Part shown: in pieces, positions 1-11,609 of the stretch | Position numbering within the stretch: the stretch's first letter is position 1 | How the letters are laid out: every line of letters starts with the position of its first letter | Assembly: GCA_026873275.1 (NCBI GenBank) | Contig: JANTUC010000004.1 | Location: 868,001-932,000 of the forward strand | DNA length: 64,000 nucleotides | Direction: 5' to 3' | Source: Pseudopithomyces maydicus | Lineage: Eukaryota > Ascomycota > Dothideomycetes > Pleosporales > Didymosphaeriaceae | Program-made: the position numbers and the translations under genes | Notes under the pieces: generated by a model | Databases searched by the model: none | What the model saw: the letters and a program-made list of their open reading frames with translations, nothing else | What the model was told of the DNA's origin: nothing

Positions 1-494
1 ACGCTATTACTGAGACGGACACCCGCTGCATGATCTTTACAATCAATGCACCTTACTTCGAATTCATTTCCGAGAAGTACTATGGAGAGCTAATGTCCTT
101 ACATCAGAAAGATAACGTGAAGGCCTTCATGACTCCTACTGACATTACCTCGTCCAATCTGATCGACCGAATTTCGAGTCATGTCGACAACAAGACGAAG
201 AAGGACCTTGAGTATTCCTTCTCAGTCTTCATGGAGGAGATGTGCAATGAGCTCTTCACGTTCGATAAGCACATGTACGACCGTCTCCCGGTGGAGTACG
301 AGCTTACCAATGAAGATATGAATATACGTTCGAAGCTTAAGATCATGCTTCCAGAATTGGAGAGCCGAGTTGAACGCCTTGCTGCCAAACTACCCCAGGA
401 GCAGTGTGTGAAGAGGAAACTGCCTTCCGAAATCTTCGAGGACTTTGAGTTGGAGCTTGAAGCTCCCGTGCAGAAGCGTTTCCGCCAAGTCTAG
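1..494 (+). CDS. C-terminal part of an unrecognised protein (5' end outside window)
   Basis: The frame is open from the left edge, so the first visible Met at 30 is probably internal. The stop is at 492-494. About 163 residues are visible: a mixed helical, charged stretch rich in Glu, Lys and Leu, ending in a basic tail (KRFRQV). I see no catalytic motif, signal peptide or membrane segment. Codon use looks like real coding sequence and no strong competing frame exists. The large GTPase at 4.4-7.3 kb also ends in a helical region with a basic tail, so this could be the stalk end of a related protein, but that is only a guess. Confidence 0.6.
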   Translation, partial: AITETDTRCMIFTINAPYFEFISEKYYGELMSLHQKDNVKAFMTPTDITSSNLIDRISSHVDNKTKKDLEYSFSVFMEEMCNELFTFDKHMYDRLPVEYELTNEDMNIRSKLKIMLPELESRVERLAAKLPQEQCVKRKLPSEIFEDFELELEAPVQKRFRQV

Positions 495-1132
495 GATGAA
501 GTGCGTTGGAGCAACGTCTTATTCGAGTTTCGTCCTGCGCGCGGCGGTTCCAAGTATTTTGCTCAAATATATCAGGACTGATTACAAGGTACTGTTCGAT
601 ACCCTAACGAACGGGGTATGATCCTACTTTTCTGGGTCTTTCTGTTTCTCTAGTCTCTCAGTTGGCTGGTGAGCATACTGATCAAGGTTTTGGGGAGACA
701 TCACTGTGTTTATTGCGCAGTTAGTTGCTCCAGTGCACCTAAAAGAGTATTGCTGACTCTTAAACAATCATAGTATGCGGTGTCGATAGCGTGCCTGGCT
801 TTGGATGCGTGGGGGAACTTGATAGCGGACCGTGATATAGGCTCTTTGGAATGAAAAATTGACTGATGATTGTCATGGGATATCAAACCCCTACCAGAAT
901 TCTAAAAATGCCGAAAAAAACAAATGGCCCGAACTATGTACACCAACTTACAACCACTCAATTTCTCCTAATCTCTCCTTACTCTTCTTCCCACCAAGCG
1001 TCATCCAAGCCTTTGTTGCACCCTCGACGCGTACCCTTGCCCTTCCATCATTTGTTGTCCCAGCACGGGGACGGGTATACTGTGGTAACTTAACCCGCGA
1101 GCCACCAAATCCTTTAAAAGCAGGAAATACGA
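495..1132. other. Intergenic, convergent 3' ends
   Basis: About 640 bases between the stop of the edge gene and the stop of the minus-strand coiled-coil gene. Short open frames on both strands at 859-1437 overlap the neighbouring 3' end and show no family features. I see no RNA gene. Confidence 0.6.
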
Positions 1133-2710
1133 TTACACCGTCGCGCCCACCCTCCGCTGCAGCTTCTGCACCTGGAACTCCAAAGCATGGCACTCGTCCT
1201 CCTTTGCATCCAGCTTCCGCTGCAAGCTCTCCTTGTCCGACCGCAATGTCTGCAACTTGCCACCCATCCGCTCCCGATAATCTGCGTGCGCCTCGTGTAT
1301 CGCTTCTATGCGGTGCCAATCGACTGCACCGGCGGTCGCTGAGGTTCCGCCAGAAGGGGCCGGCGCAGATACAGGTGCAGGTGCAGATGTGGCCTTGGCG
1401 GAGCGTAGCTGTGAAATCTCGGTGTCCTTGGTCCTGAGTTTGGCCTCGAGAGATGCAACGTGGTCCTTCCAGGCTTGGTGTGCAGTCGCGCGGTTCAGAT
1501 CGTCCACGTTCGCGCCGCCTTTGAGCGTCTCGATCTGCTGTAGAAGATCGGTGTTGCGTTTTTCCATCTCTAGGGCGCGTTGTTCCAGAGCTGCTGCTTT
1601 GGCTGCTGCGAAGAGATCCGTGGTGTCGCGTCGTTCGAGGAGCATGGATGGAGGGCGGCCACCGCGGCTGGGACTCACACGTCCGCTTGTAGCGCCACCC
1701 TGTGCTTTGAGGCGGTCGGCCTGTCGAGTTGCATCAGCGAGCTTCAGACGCACGGCCTGGACGTTGGCGAGATCTTCGTCGCGGAGCTTGGTCATGGCTT
1801 CCAGCTCGCGGCGTGCCTTCGCAAGCTCGCCCCGGATCTTGATGTTGTTCTCCACGTCTTCGTCGCGGAGCGCCCAGATGGCCTCATGGCGTTTTGTCCA
1901 TGTTCGCTTCTCCTCTTCCAAAGTCTTGAGGCGAGCTTTCATATCTTCGTACTCCTTCGGTGTCACGGATGCGACTGGGTTGCTGGTCTCGATTTGCATG
2001 ACCTTGGACATGAGAGCGGCCAGCTGTGATTCCAGAGGACCCATCGCACGTGTTGGCTGTGAGGACGATGAAGGTCTCTCAATGACGTTCTTCAGCGGGG
2101 AGAGTGGCGCGGGCTCAATACCCGTGAAGTACGGGATCGATTTATCCGAACTGTTGATGCTGCCAACATTCTTACTCGTCTTCTCAACGATGTTTAGTAC
2201 ACGTGTAAGGGGCGCCGGCTCGACAAGGGTGTAGTAAGGTATGGAGCGGTCTGTTGAACTGAATGACTTGTTCGTGGGTGTCTTTTCAGGAAACTCGAAA
2301 TCTTGTTCGTCCCCACCAACAGTGGATATAGTGCTGGCTCGCGAGCGTGTGCCATCATCCATCTCTCTCTTTGCAAACCCGAACTTCTGTGGGGGTGACG
2401 ATGGCTTCAACGGTGCAACCAGAGGAGCAGCGCCACCAACAGCACTGGTAAACTTTTGGCTCAGTCTGCTGACAGCTGATCCCGTCTCCTGCCTCTGGCT
2501 TTGCCACATAGCCGGCATTGCTCCGGTAAAGTCCTCCTCGTTGAGAGTATCACTGGACTGGTCGCTCTCGTAACCGCTACGAGATGTTTGGCGAGTGAGG
2601 TAAGGGCTAGTTACAGACGCGGGCCTGCTGTGGGCGGATTGTACTGAAGCAATGCTGTGAATGGATCCTGTACGTTGAGGGCGGGCAGGAGCGCGGTTTG
2701 CAGTCCACAT
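1133..2710 (-). CDS. Coiled-coil protein with disordered Ser/Pro-rich N-terminus
   Basis: A single-exon frame of 525 residues. The first about 230 residues are low complexity (Ser, Thr, Pro, Arg) and hold two similar blocks, DRSIPYYTLVEPAPLTR and DKSIPYFTGIEPAPLSP, about 45 residues apart, which looks like an internal duplication of a short linear motif. Residues about 230-410 and 470-525 are heptad-rich, charged coiled coil (for example LEEEKRTWTKRHEAIWALRD). There is no signal peptide or membrane segment. It resembles fungal scaffold or cytoskeleton-associated coiled-coil proteins in composition only; no function can be assigned. The start at 2710 is the first Met of the frame and is followed at once by the basic, Ser-rich region. 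A long frame on the opposite strand (1308-2234) is a shadow of the coiled-coil codons. Confidence 0.8.
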   Translation of the reverse strand: MWTANRAPARPQRTGSIHSIASVQSAHSRPASVTSPYLTRQTSRSGYESDQSSDTLNEEDFTGAMPAMWQSQRQETGSAVSRLSQKFTSAVGGAAPLVAPLKPSSPPQKFGFAKREMDDGTRSRASTISTVGGDEQDFEFPEKTPTNKSFSSTDRSIPYYTLVEPAPLTRVLNIVEKTSKNVGSINSSDKSIPYFTGIEPAPLSPLKNVIERPSSSSQPTRAMGPLESQLAALMSKVMQIETSNPVASVTPKEYEDMKARLKTLEEEKRTWTKRHEAIWALRDEDVENNIKIRGELAKARRELEAMTKLRDEDLANVQAVRLKLADATRQADRLKAQGGATSGRVSPSRGGRPPSMLLERRDTTDLFAAAKAAALEQRALEMEKRNTDLLQQIETLKGGANVDDLNRATAHQAWKDHVASLEAKLRTKDTEISQLRSAKATSAPAPVSAPAPSGGTSATAGAVDWHRIEAIHEAHADYRERMGGKLQTLRSDKESLQRKLDAKEDECHALEFQVQKLQRRVGATV

Positions 2711-4425
2711 TTCCTGGGCCGGAGGCGAATAAGTCCAAGATGAGGAAGTGAAGGGTCCAAGTTCAAACGTTTTTCTGCCTAGTGAGTCCTATGAGGCACC
2801 GGATTGATACTACGACGTATCGAGTACCAAGATCTAATCGTAGGAGATGTGAGTTCAATGCGATCAGTTGCAATCAATGCAACTACAGCCGGATAAGGGA
2901 AAATACAAATTACAAAACAAGTATCGGGCCAAAAATGGCGCACTGCAAGCAGGCGAGTGGGAAATAATACTGAACTATCGTCTGAGGTGAGCGCAGCATG
3001 AGCTTTTGACGCTGGTGATGTGAGGAGCCTAAGATTTTGCGGAGGCAGCCTGAAACCGTTTTGAGGCATCAGGGGCCCCCTGTACATCTCTCTGACGCTG
3101 ACAGGAATGGCACTGGTCACTATGGGTCCACTAACGATAGCGAATCTTTACAGACCCACAGATGTAATTGCATTTGTACATAGGAAATGGTCGCGTTGTC
3201 GGTGTGATCGTGATACCAACGTGACCGGAGAAAATTCGGGTTTTTGGACCCACGCAAACCTCTCCAAAAAGTCTGTTGTAATTCGATAAGCTCCCATCTC
3301 TCATGTGTTGCAAATTTCCATTGCTAGTTGCTCTTGCTTTTTCGTTGACGTCGACTTTGTGATGGAAATTGGAGGCCTTAGGGGGAGCCGCACGAACATG
3401 CCTGAAACGCCTGTCGCGTCAAACACGCGTTCACCCGCGCGCCAAGACGAGCTTGCCGAAGGTTAGCACTACATTCCAAGCAATGCATGCTTCAGCGGGT
3501 CCTCCCGAGTGCGCAACCAGGTGTCAGGTTGTCGGTGAACCGCTTCAAGACGTGCCGAGACTCCGACGCGTCGGTAGTGGTCGTGAGTATCGATCGGATA
3601 AGGTGGAAAGGCCATGAGACTTGTCTGAAGACCCTCTCGCAGATAATGAGAAGAACGTATCGGCAGAGTGGCAGGGTACATGAGCTCGCCGTGGACCAAA
3701 ACTGTGTCGTTAGTGCAATGCTGATGGATATTTCCTGACCAGGTGAGCATATCTGACCAAATGGTAATTAAAAATGCCAACAAGGCGCAAGCTTCTACTG
3801 GACAAGAAGAATGCAGCTATGGAAAGAGAATGTAATGAAGGAAGAAGAATGAACACGCAGGAAACTACTCGTATTATAACTCGCACACGTCGCACATCAC
3901 TCGTTCCGGTGGGGAGTCACGCCACCTTGAGGTTTTATGTCTCTCAGGTTGTTTACACATCAGTGCATGGGATCCGTTTATCTATAAATTCCTATTCGCT
4001 CTCGTGGAGATGCAGCCAATGCATTGAGTTGGCCTCGATCTGTTCCTCGGCACGTTTTATCATCGGATGTGTCTGCCCAGCCCGCCGCATATAGACTCCG
4101 AAGCTCATCAGCAAAACTAGCTCGCCGTGGTATCGATATACCAATGCAGACAATCGTAAAATCGTGCTCGTAGACCAATTTGGGGTCAAAAGAAGAGAAA
4201 AACAAAACAAAAGAACAAGAGGGTACCAAAACCATGTCACTGGAATCATGTGTGGTCAAGAAATCCGGGGTGCCTAGGAAAGGCGACCGTGCAGACTTCT
4301 GGATGTTCTCAACCATGAAACGTTATCTTCGTCATCTCCAAGTAACTCACTGTCATCACTCTCGGGGTTGAATACACTTTTCACATCTTACTCCGACTCT
4401 CCGCGTCCATGTCCTCTTCTTCGGA
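2711..4425. other. Intergenic, 1.7 kb
   Basis: Upstream of the coiled-coil gene and downstream of the large GTPase gene, both on the minus strand. Only short unconvincing open frames occur. No repeat or RNA gene was recognised. Confidence 0.5.
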
Positions 4426-7289
4426 TTACTCTGTCTTCATACGTTTCACTGGAGACTCAAGCTTGTTGATATTTGAGCGTTTGATTGACCTGACAAATTG
4501 GTCTTCCTGCTGTTTATGCTGCTCCGGAAACCTCTGCTGACAATCGAGCAAGTGATCTTGGAAACGGGGCAGCCACTTGCAAAGAACTTTGCGCGCTGCA
4601 ATGTGCTCACCCGTTTCATGTATCTCGGTCTTCTTGAAAGCTTCCATGACATCGATAAAGCCTGTGATTTTGGTCTCCACCTCGGTGATGAATTTTTCCA
4701 TGGCCGCAGCAAGGTGCTCCGTCGTTTTTTGGTTGGCTAACGTCTCATATCGGTCCACGAAGGTTTGACCGTCAAGTTTGATCTCGCACAGGCTACGCAG
4801 CAAGGACTGGCGACATCGGGCATATACCCCAGGACCGCGTGGTTGGTTACCTGCAGCATCGTAGAGTGGTACGTTCATCTCTGCAATCATGCAACCAATA
4901 TCCTCCTCGGTGGTGATGATCCTGTACACATGCTCAATGGCTGCTTTGACTTGCTCGGGAAAACGCTTGATTAAACCACGGATACTGATTTCGACCTTCT
5001 GCCATCCTACAAGCGTGCGCTTTTTGAGTACCAATGGAGCGTCTGACTTTCCGATGACATCCTTGATCCGAATCAGGAGCTCTGAGATTGGCTCCACGAT
5101 GTCGTTGGTGATCTCAGCAGTTTGGGCCAGCATCTTGCTCTTCCAATATGAGATATGCTCTTTGGGTGATGGATAAGAATCAGATATAGTGTTTATCTTT
5201 GCAGGGCGTTCCATCGTTTCGAGGAGATCGCGATTCCAATTCACACTTTCCCGGTTCCTGTAAGCTTTGGAGTGTAAACTAATGGGTATTCCTCTATGCC
5301 AGAGAGTATGCTGAAAAGTTGGCCAACGCACGATGTGTGAGTCGCTCCACGCATGGATAGTGGAATGGACGCGCTTCGTAATGGAAAGCTTCTCTGAGAT
5401 GGTGAACAATGGTATAATCATTGTGAGTATGCTGAGTTTTTTGGCTGCACGTGAGGCACACATAGCGTTCTTGAAGTAGTGCAGAATGGAGACACGATAG
5501 GTGACCAGCACACCAGTCCTATCTGATGTCTTAGTTGTGATGCGCTGGACAGTGTCGACTATGCTGGGCAAAGTTTCGAAGTAATGATCTCTGTAGATCT
5601 GAAATTTTTGATCCGCGATCATACTGAGAAGGGTTTGTCGAAGATGAGGGATTCCGGACATGTTCACCCCAAAAGCGGGATCTTCAGAACAATTCGGGTC
5701 CAGAAACTGATGGTAACTGGAAGCACTTGTGGGGATGACGGAAATACGACCTTTGTACTGCTGCATTAGCCTCGTCACTGCATCCCCAATCATATACCGT
5801 TTCGCGGCGCTCTGTGCCCGAGTAAACAGGTAACGATCGTAACGTGTGAGTATGGTAGCTTCAGATTGATCTCCATTCTTATAGAGATCATCTGTTTTCA
5901 TTTGCTCAAGCTTGATATCTATAAATGGATGACCCGTGTTGCTATCAAGCATGTCGCAAAGGTCATTTCCATCAAGATCTTCCATCGCCTGTGAGCTGAA
6001 GATTAGAAATGGCCAATTGTTGGGCACAGGGGCAACATACATCGATCATATTGACGACTAGAGTAGTGTTTTTATAGCCATGGGCTCGGATAGATTGTAG
6101 TACGCTGTTATCTACAGCATCACTGTCTTCGACTCTTTTGGCTGCAGCGACGACCAGCTCGCCGTGAGCACCCCTTCGGTGTGCGTTTGCACTTGCTATA
6201 CGTATTTGACTGCGATCACCGTATCCTAGGGTGATTAGTATACTCAATAAACAGGGGTACAATGGGTCACTTACCTGGAATGTCTAGGAACACTAGCCCG
6301 TGGCTTAGAAGTACTCCCCCAGTGGCCACGATGACTGTGTCGAGGAGTGGTGCCAGCGACTCTGCAATTTTACGTATAGCTACCATATCGTGATCGCTTT
6401 CCTTGTCTTGAGGGTCTGCCTTATCGAAAATATTGAAAAAGGTGATTGTGCTATTATCGTCCACCCCTAGCTTCTTGAGCTGCTCGTCTTGTTTTCTCAA
6501 ACACCACTCTTGTAGAGAACCATCCTTAAAACTTGTTGGATTACTGATAAGCTTCTCCAGCTCCTCTTCCGTTGTGTTGTTGCCTTGAACCGAGATTTTC
6601 AGGAAACCTATTCCCTCTTCACATAGACGCTTGTCACAATTTGTTATTTTGATCCCGGATTCGTCATCGAGTTCATCATTGACCCTATCAGAGGCATGTC
6701 GAACGCGATAAATACGTTCCATGTGTTCTTGGGTAGTCTTGCTGCGTTCCTTACGGTTGAAGAATTGCAGAGTCACATTGCTCGTGTTCACGTTGTCGGG
6801 TGCTCCAGGCAAATGCTCATACCTCGTCGCATACTGTGTACAGGATTTTGTACCGTCCGACCGGGACGCGAGATTAGCACGGCCAAGGAGGCAATTTACA
6901 ACAGTGCTCTTCCCCTCTCCGTGATTTCCGACTAATGCGTACGACCAGTCGTGTTTCGGCGGACCTGTCGCCAACTTATTGAGCTTCTCAATAAGCATCT
7001 TTATCTCATCAAGATGAGTGTATTCCGGTTGACGCAGAAGCGCTACAAGCTGTTCAAGTAATTGCCCAGTCTTCTCGTCCATGTTTTTGGTGTCCATTGA
7101 GTAGAAGCCATGACTTGGAGTCTTCTCATCCTGAGGATTGTGTCGCTGTTTAGGCTTGCGACCGGTTCGCAGTGTTTTCAGGGAGGGTTGGAAATCAGGC
7201 TCGGTAGTCGTTTCATTGAGTGATTTCCACTCTTCCAGAGAAAGAACCTTGTCGATGTAGGCAGACTCCATACTGTGAAACGTGAGCAT
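4426..7289 (-). CDS. Dynamin-superfamily large GTPase, SLIP-GC-like
   Basis: Three exons: 7289-6275, 6225-6041 and 5988-4426. Introns are 6226-6274 (49 bp, GTAAGT...CTAATCACCCTAG) and 5989-6040 (52 bp, GTATGT...CTCACAG). The spliced frame is 920 residues. G1 is the P-loop GNHGEGKST at about residue 121. A switch-I candidate is the Thr in GTKSCTQ. G3 is DIPGYGD, split exactly by intron 1. G4 appears as NMID instead of NKxD, formed across intron 2. The remaining 550 residues are helical, as expected for a dynamin-type stalk, and end in a basic tail (VKRMKTE). The layout fits the nuclear GTPase SLIP-GC/dynamin-N group, which is expanded in filamentous fungi with mostly unknown roles. A second Met six codons downstream is an alternative start. 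The GTPase assignment is firm; the subfamily is inferred. Confidence 0.85.
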
Positions 7290-9197
7290 ACCCTTCTGAA
7301 AGATAGAATAAACATACCTGAGTCAATTTAGAGCTAGAGGTGTGTCACACACGATCTTACAAACAAAAACCAGGAAAAACTCAATGGAAAGGTAGGGTTC
7401 AGCTTTTGCTCACGCCCCGCACTCAAGGCACGGAAAGAGTAGATACGAATCAGAGTAGTTGCTACGTCTTGTAGATGGAGGGCAGGAAGGAGGGTAAGAA
7501 GGGAAAGTGGGGCAACATTGGTTCTTAATAGCAGTAGGATATGGGTAAGAGACAATGGTAATAGTCAGCTCAAGTAGGTAAAGTCGTCTGACTGTCTCAC
7601 TAAGGTGAGAATCTAGTGCGAAAATGTCTCATTGATTCAAGTGATAGTTGGCCGGAGGTAAAAGTCGCTCGATTGTTGTTAAAACTGTACGATGCCATCT
7701 TTCAGTAGTAGCTAGAACAAATATTTCAGCTAGTAGTCTAATCGGAGTAAGAATTCCAAGCGCTACCGATACCTTCAGCCAATATAACGCTTTTTGTCCC
7801 TCGAAAACGAAAGGACGACTACTTGATATGAACGAAAGAACATGGAAGAGAAGTAGAACAGAAAAACAAGGTCTGGATGAGAAGATATACAGCTTCGCTC
7901 ATGCAGCAACATTGATAGTACGATACAGCGTGTGGGAAATGTAGATATTCGAGAATTCACAATCTAGAAGCCCTAGATCCCTCTTTACGTGTTCAAAACC
8001 CCGACGAGTCAATCCGTAATCATTCTAAAGGTAGAAGATCAAGTTGATCAAAGAATTTTTCCCGTCTGCCCAGGGATTCTTGGTGGTCTCATCCTTTGTT
8101 GGTGGATCTACGGATCCCATTGCAATAGGTCCTTTCTCGACGTGGTCCTTCATCAACACGCAAGCTCACTCCGATTTCATTTCTGATATATTCTAAAGCT
8201 TTTAACTATCTTTGCTGCAGATTTCTTTATATGGGGCTTCGTAGCTGCCAATGATAGCTCGAACGGATTGGAGCGTGGTGCACACGATACCTACACCCAT
8301 GTGTAGGCCTCCGAATCTATGAAGCTCTTAGTAGAGGCGGCGAACTCTCGGCTTTGTTCTACCTTCTTCATGTATGATTCCTAGGAGGATATGGGTTTTA
8401 CAGTTGACAATGTTCTTTCGAACTGTTCCCAAGGCTGCGACGTACTTTAACCCGTCTGCAAGATTCTCCCAGGATTTGATTGTCCTTACGATGGGAAGCG
8501 ATTTCGTATGCAATGGAAATGTAATCCGTGAATCTGTCCTGAGATTGTAGAAATGGTTCACGCATCCTTGTACTCTGTCTTCCAAAGCCTCCTTGTCTTC
8601 TGAGCTAACTTTGCCCGGTGCGACGTGGATGACTCCCAGTTTGTCCAGGGATTTATCTGCTCTAGTAGGATTTCTTTTTGACACCCCAGTGGATCCTTTC
8701 TCGGGACTGGCTGGTAAGAGTTTACAGGGTGGTCATGAAGATTGCGATATGAGCCAGGTTGGTTTCCTTGCTTTTTGATCTCTGTCTTCCCCTGCGCCTT
8801 CTCTTCCTTTATTTTCCTGGTTGCCTGTCTAAACACTCTCCATGTCCAATTCGTTTTACATAGGCTATAGTTACTTAGATGGGTTGTCCGTAGAGGGAAA
8901 TTGTATTGGATTGAAACATCCTCAGCTAGTAATACTCGCGTCTCGCGTATAGGTACACAGGGAAAGCGTTCGTTACTCCTAAACATAGCATTGATGCAAA
9001 ACCTACTCTTCAAAAAGCTTTATGTATAAAAGCGAATCAGAACAGCACACCGCATACATATAACCACGCCATATTTTCCAATTGTATTCCATTTTAAGCT
9101 ATCGTGACACATTTCTTCTTTCGTTCCATTCAATTTCCAAACCGTCTTGTATCATGTTCCATCGCAACGCGTACTTATCCAGTGCCGTATAGTTCGC
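7290..9197. other. Gene-poor region, 1.9 kb, with possible decayed coding sequence
   Basis: AT-richer than its neighbours. Two overlapping minus-strand frames (8328-8710 and 8558-9013) have partly protein-like composition but no clean start or splice solution (see the separate entry). The rest holds only short open frames with no features. Confidence 0.4.
8328..8710 (-). pseudogene. Possible gene remnant, unrecognised
   Basis: The minus-strand frame ending at 8328 is open for about 125 codons back to a stop near 8720 but contains no early ATG; the first likely initiator is a GTG at 8684. Its composition (for example KVSSEDKEALEDRVQGCVNH, then WENLADGLKYVAALG) looks more like protein than the surrounding frames do. 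An overlapping frame up to 9013 could supply an upstream exon, but I could not find a convincing intron joining them. It may be a decayed gene, a lineage-specific short gene or chance. No domain recognised. Confidence 0.2.
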
Positions 9198-10905
9198 TTA
9201 AGGAGCCACACGCTGGGGGTCACGCGGGAACAAGCTCGTCATCCTAATATTCGGGAGACCCAGCCAGAATTGTACAATACGCTCCAACCCAAAGCCACCT
9301 CCACCGTGCGGCGGTGCACCGTACCTGAAGCTGTCCACATACTCCTTCGTGCCGGGCGCGTTGGGGTCGATGGGTGGGTCATGCTCGCGCATCATCTTGG
9401 CTAGAAGCTCTGCATCGTGAATACGCTGGGCTCCGGAGCAGATCTCCTGTCCGCGCATGAATAGATCATATGAGTTGGATAGCTTCGGGTTCTCGGGCGA
9501 AGGCATGGTGTATGCTGGGCGGACGGCAAGTGGGAATTGGTCAAGCACATAAAAGTCGGAGCCGTACTTCTCCAAGACAAGAGCACCAAGGCGTTTCTCC
9601 TGGGGTGTGGTGAGGTCATCATAGTCACCTATCTCAGGGAATTGACCGTCCTCGCGCAACATCTTGATGCCTTCGGGGAAGGGAATGCGCGGCACCTTTC
9701 CACTCTCTGGAAGCTTGAACTCATCGACCTTGTAAACAGAGCGTACGAGATCCGTCTCCTTCTTGTATCGCGCGTTGAGCTCCTTGAAAATGTAAAGCAT
9801 AAGATCCTCCAGTACCCTCATGACTTCGTGGTAATGCTCCTGGAACTCCATCTCTAGATCAAGGCCGGTGAACTCGGTCAAGTGACGCGCAGTGTTGCTG
9901 TTCTCGGCGCGGAAGACAGGACCAACTTCCATGACCTTGGGAAACCGGGCAGTGATTAACATCTGCTTGTAGAATTGTGGTGATTGGGCAAGGTATGCAG
10001 GGCGGTCGAAGTATTTCAGCTCAAAGACGTTAGCACCGCCTTCCGAGGCAGCACCGATGATCTTGGGGGTTTTCACGCCAATGAAGCCCTGCTGGTCGAG
10101 GAACTCGGTAAAGAGCTTTTCGACGCCGTACTTGATGACGAAGATAGAGTGGTTAATCTTGGCGCGAAGATCAATGGTGCGGTTGTTCAGACGGGTGTTG
10201 AGAGACACCAAGGGACGAGCATCACCTTCGGCGACCTTTTCCTCTTCGCCTTCGGTGGGGAGGGGGCGGTCAGCGTCTTCGACTTGGAGAGGTAGGGGAC
10301 CTCCGCGGCCTTCTCAACAAACAACTTCTGGATGTGGATCTCGAAGTCCTGGATAGTGGCGCTCTTGATGGGCTCGGGGGCCTTCTTGGCCAGTCCCGTG
10401 ACGACAAGGGTGCTCTCAGTGCTCACAGTGCCGCAGAACTTGACCATCTGCTTGCTGAGGCCGGCGCTCGCAGCAACGACAGCCTGCACAGTGTTCAAAC
10501 CCTGGCGCAGGTTGACAAAGGCGAGCTTTGCAGACTGGGACCGAGCATTTTCGACCCAGCATCGGAACGTGATCTCCTTGTCGACGTGATCGGCGATGGT
10601 GGCCAGGTCGATGCGAGGCGTGTTCGTGGGCTTGAAGTCTTTGGAGCCGGTGAGTGGCAGCTCGCCGTAATTCTCCTTGGAGACGTCCTCGGCATCGGCG
10701 GCTTCCTTCTTCTGGCGCTCGGCAAGCTCGCGAGCTTTGGCGGCGGCTTTCTTCTCGGCCTGGATCAGGTCAGCCAGAGCTCTGGGCGCGGCGCAATGGG
10801 GCAATGCACCTTTTCTTTCTCCTTCTGGGCCTTCTTCAGGGCATTCTTGGAAGGCTCGGCGGGGGCGGCTGCGCCGGCGGCGGGGGCGGTGTTTTCCTCG
10901 GCCAT
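9198..10905 (-). CDS. DPS1: Cytosolic aspartyl-tRNA synthetase (class IIb), apparent frameshift
   Basis: Exon 1 is 10905-10810 and exon 2 is 10759-9198. The intron 10760-10809 (50 bp) runs GTGCAT...CTGACCTGATCCAG. The enzyme charges tRNA-Asp with aspartate in the cytosol. The N-terminus is the eukaryotic lysine-rich tRNA-binding extension (KNALKKAQKEKEK, then AEKKAAAKARELAERQKK). An OB-fold anticodon-binding domain follows (RCWVENARSQSAKLAFVNLR). The class II core shows motif 2 (FRAENSNTARHLTEF) and motif 3 (GGFGLERIVQFWLGLPNIR), ending RDPQRVAP as usual. The frame breaks at the G4 run 10295-10298: one more base in this run restores VPLPLQVEDADRP between the OB fold and core, and makes the exons 1659 nt (552 residues, close to the yeast 557). 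Since the enzyme is essential, a sequence error is the likeliest cause. Confidence 0.95.
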
Positions 10906-10976
10906 GGTGTGTGAGATGGTGAATTGAGTCAAACGTGAAGCTGCAGGACGAATTTCAAGGATGGTGGGGCACGCTC

Positions 10977-11522
10977 TTACCCCGCCAACGCGTCGGCGTC
11001 ACTGGCGCCTTCCCCGTACAGCCGCCGGACTGCACAACCACGCCACCACCACCACACCTGCATCCAGGTCACGACATCAGCACATGAGAAGCACATGAGA
11101 ACTCGGAGGTTCACCCTTTCCAAGTTGCTGTGCTCCTTGAGAAAGGGCACAGTGGCGCAAAAATACATGTTCATTACCGTCGTCCGTCCGGACCCCCAGT
11201 GCAAATCATACACTCTGCCGAAGCAATTCATCGACACACATGCTGTGGTCCATGTCGATATCGCAGCCCTGGAAGCTCCGTGAATCCAATATGCCCATGT
11301 CCCCCAGAAACCGCTATGCCATAAAAACCAATACAACTTCGACTGCCAAAGATGCACACCCACCAAACCTGCAACCAGCACCACGTAGTCCACCACCCTG
11401 AGCCGCGTACTTGGACCTGGGATGTTGACCGCAGACTCCTTGTCGTTAGCTTCTTCTTTCATGTCGCCTCGAGTTGAGCGGGCTGAACTGGTTGTCTCCC
11501 TCATTACTGAACGATTCATCAT
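10977..11522 (-). CDS. Small predicted membrane protein
   Basis: A 181-residue single-exon frame upstream of, and on the same strand as, the aspartyl-tRNA synthetase gene. A polar N-terminus of about 40 residues is followed by a hydrophobic, aromatic segment (VVDYVVLVAGLVGVHLW, residues about 44-60) and further Trp/Tyr/Phe-rich stretches up to residue 165 (VTWMQVWWWWRGC). This suggests two or three membrane passes. No family recognised. The start may be 11522 or the next Met. It could also carry an unseen intron. Confidence is limited by length and lack of motifs. Confidence 0.45.
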   Translation of the reverse strand: MMNRSVMRETTSSARSTRGDMKEEANDKESAVNIPGPSTRLRVVDYVVLVAGLVGVHLWQSKLYWFLWHSGFWGTWAYWIHGASRAAISTWTTACVSMNCFGRVYDLHWGSGRTTVMNMYFCATVPFLKEHSNLERVNLRVLMCFSCADVVTWMQVWWWWRGCAVRRLYGEGASDADALAG

Positions 11523-11609
11523 GAGAGCAGTCCGATGGCCTACATCAGCCCTAATGCCTCGGTGACGTGTTCAGATTTATTATATAGTGAATTGAAGAGG
11601 CCAATATGA

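Noticed and set aside
1308..2234. 308-codon plus-strand frame opposite the coiled-coil gene
   Set aside because: Antisense shadow of Glu/Lys/Arg-rich codons. It has Ser/Arg-rich nonsense composition and no upstream signals.
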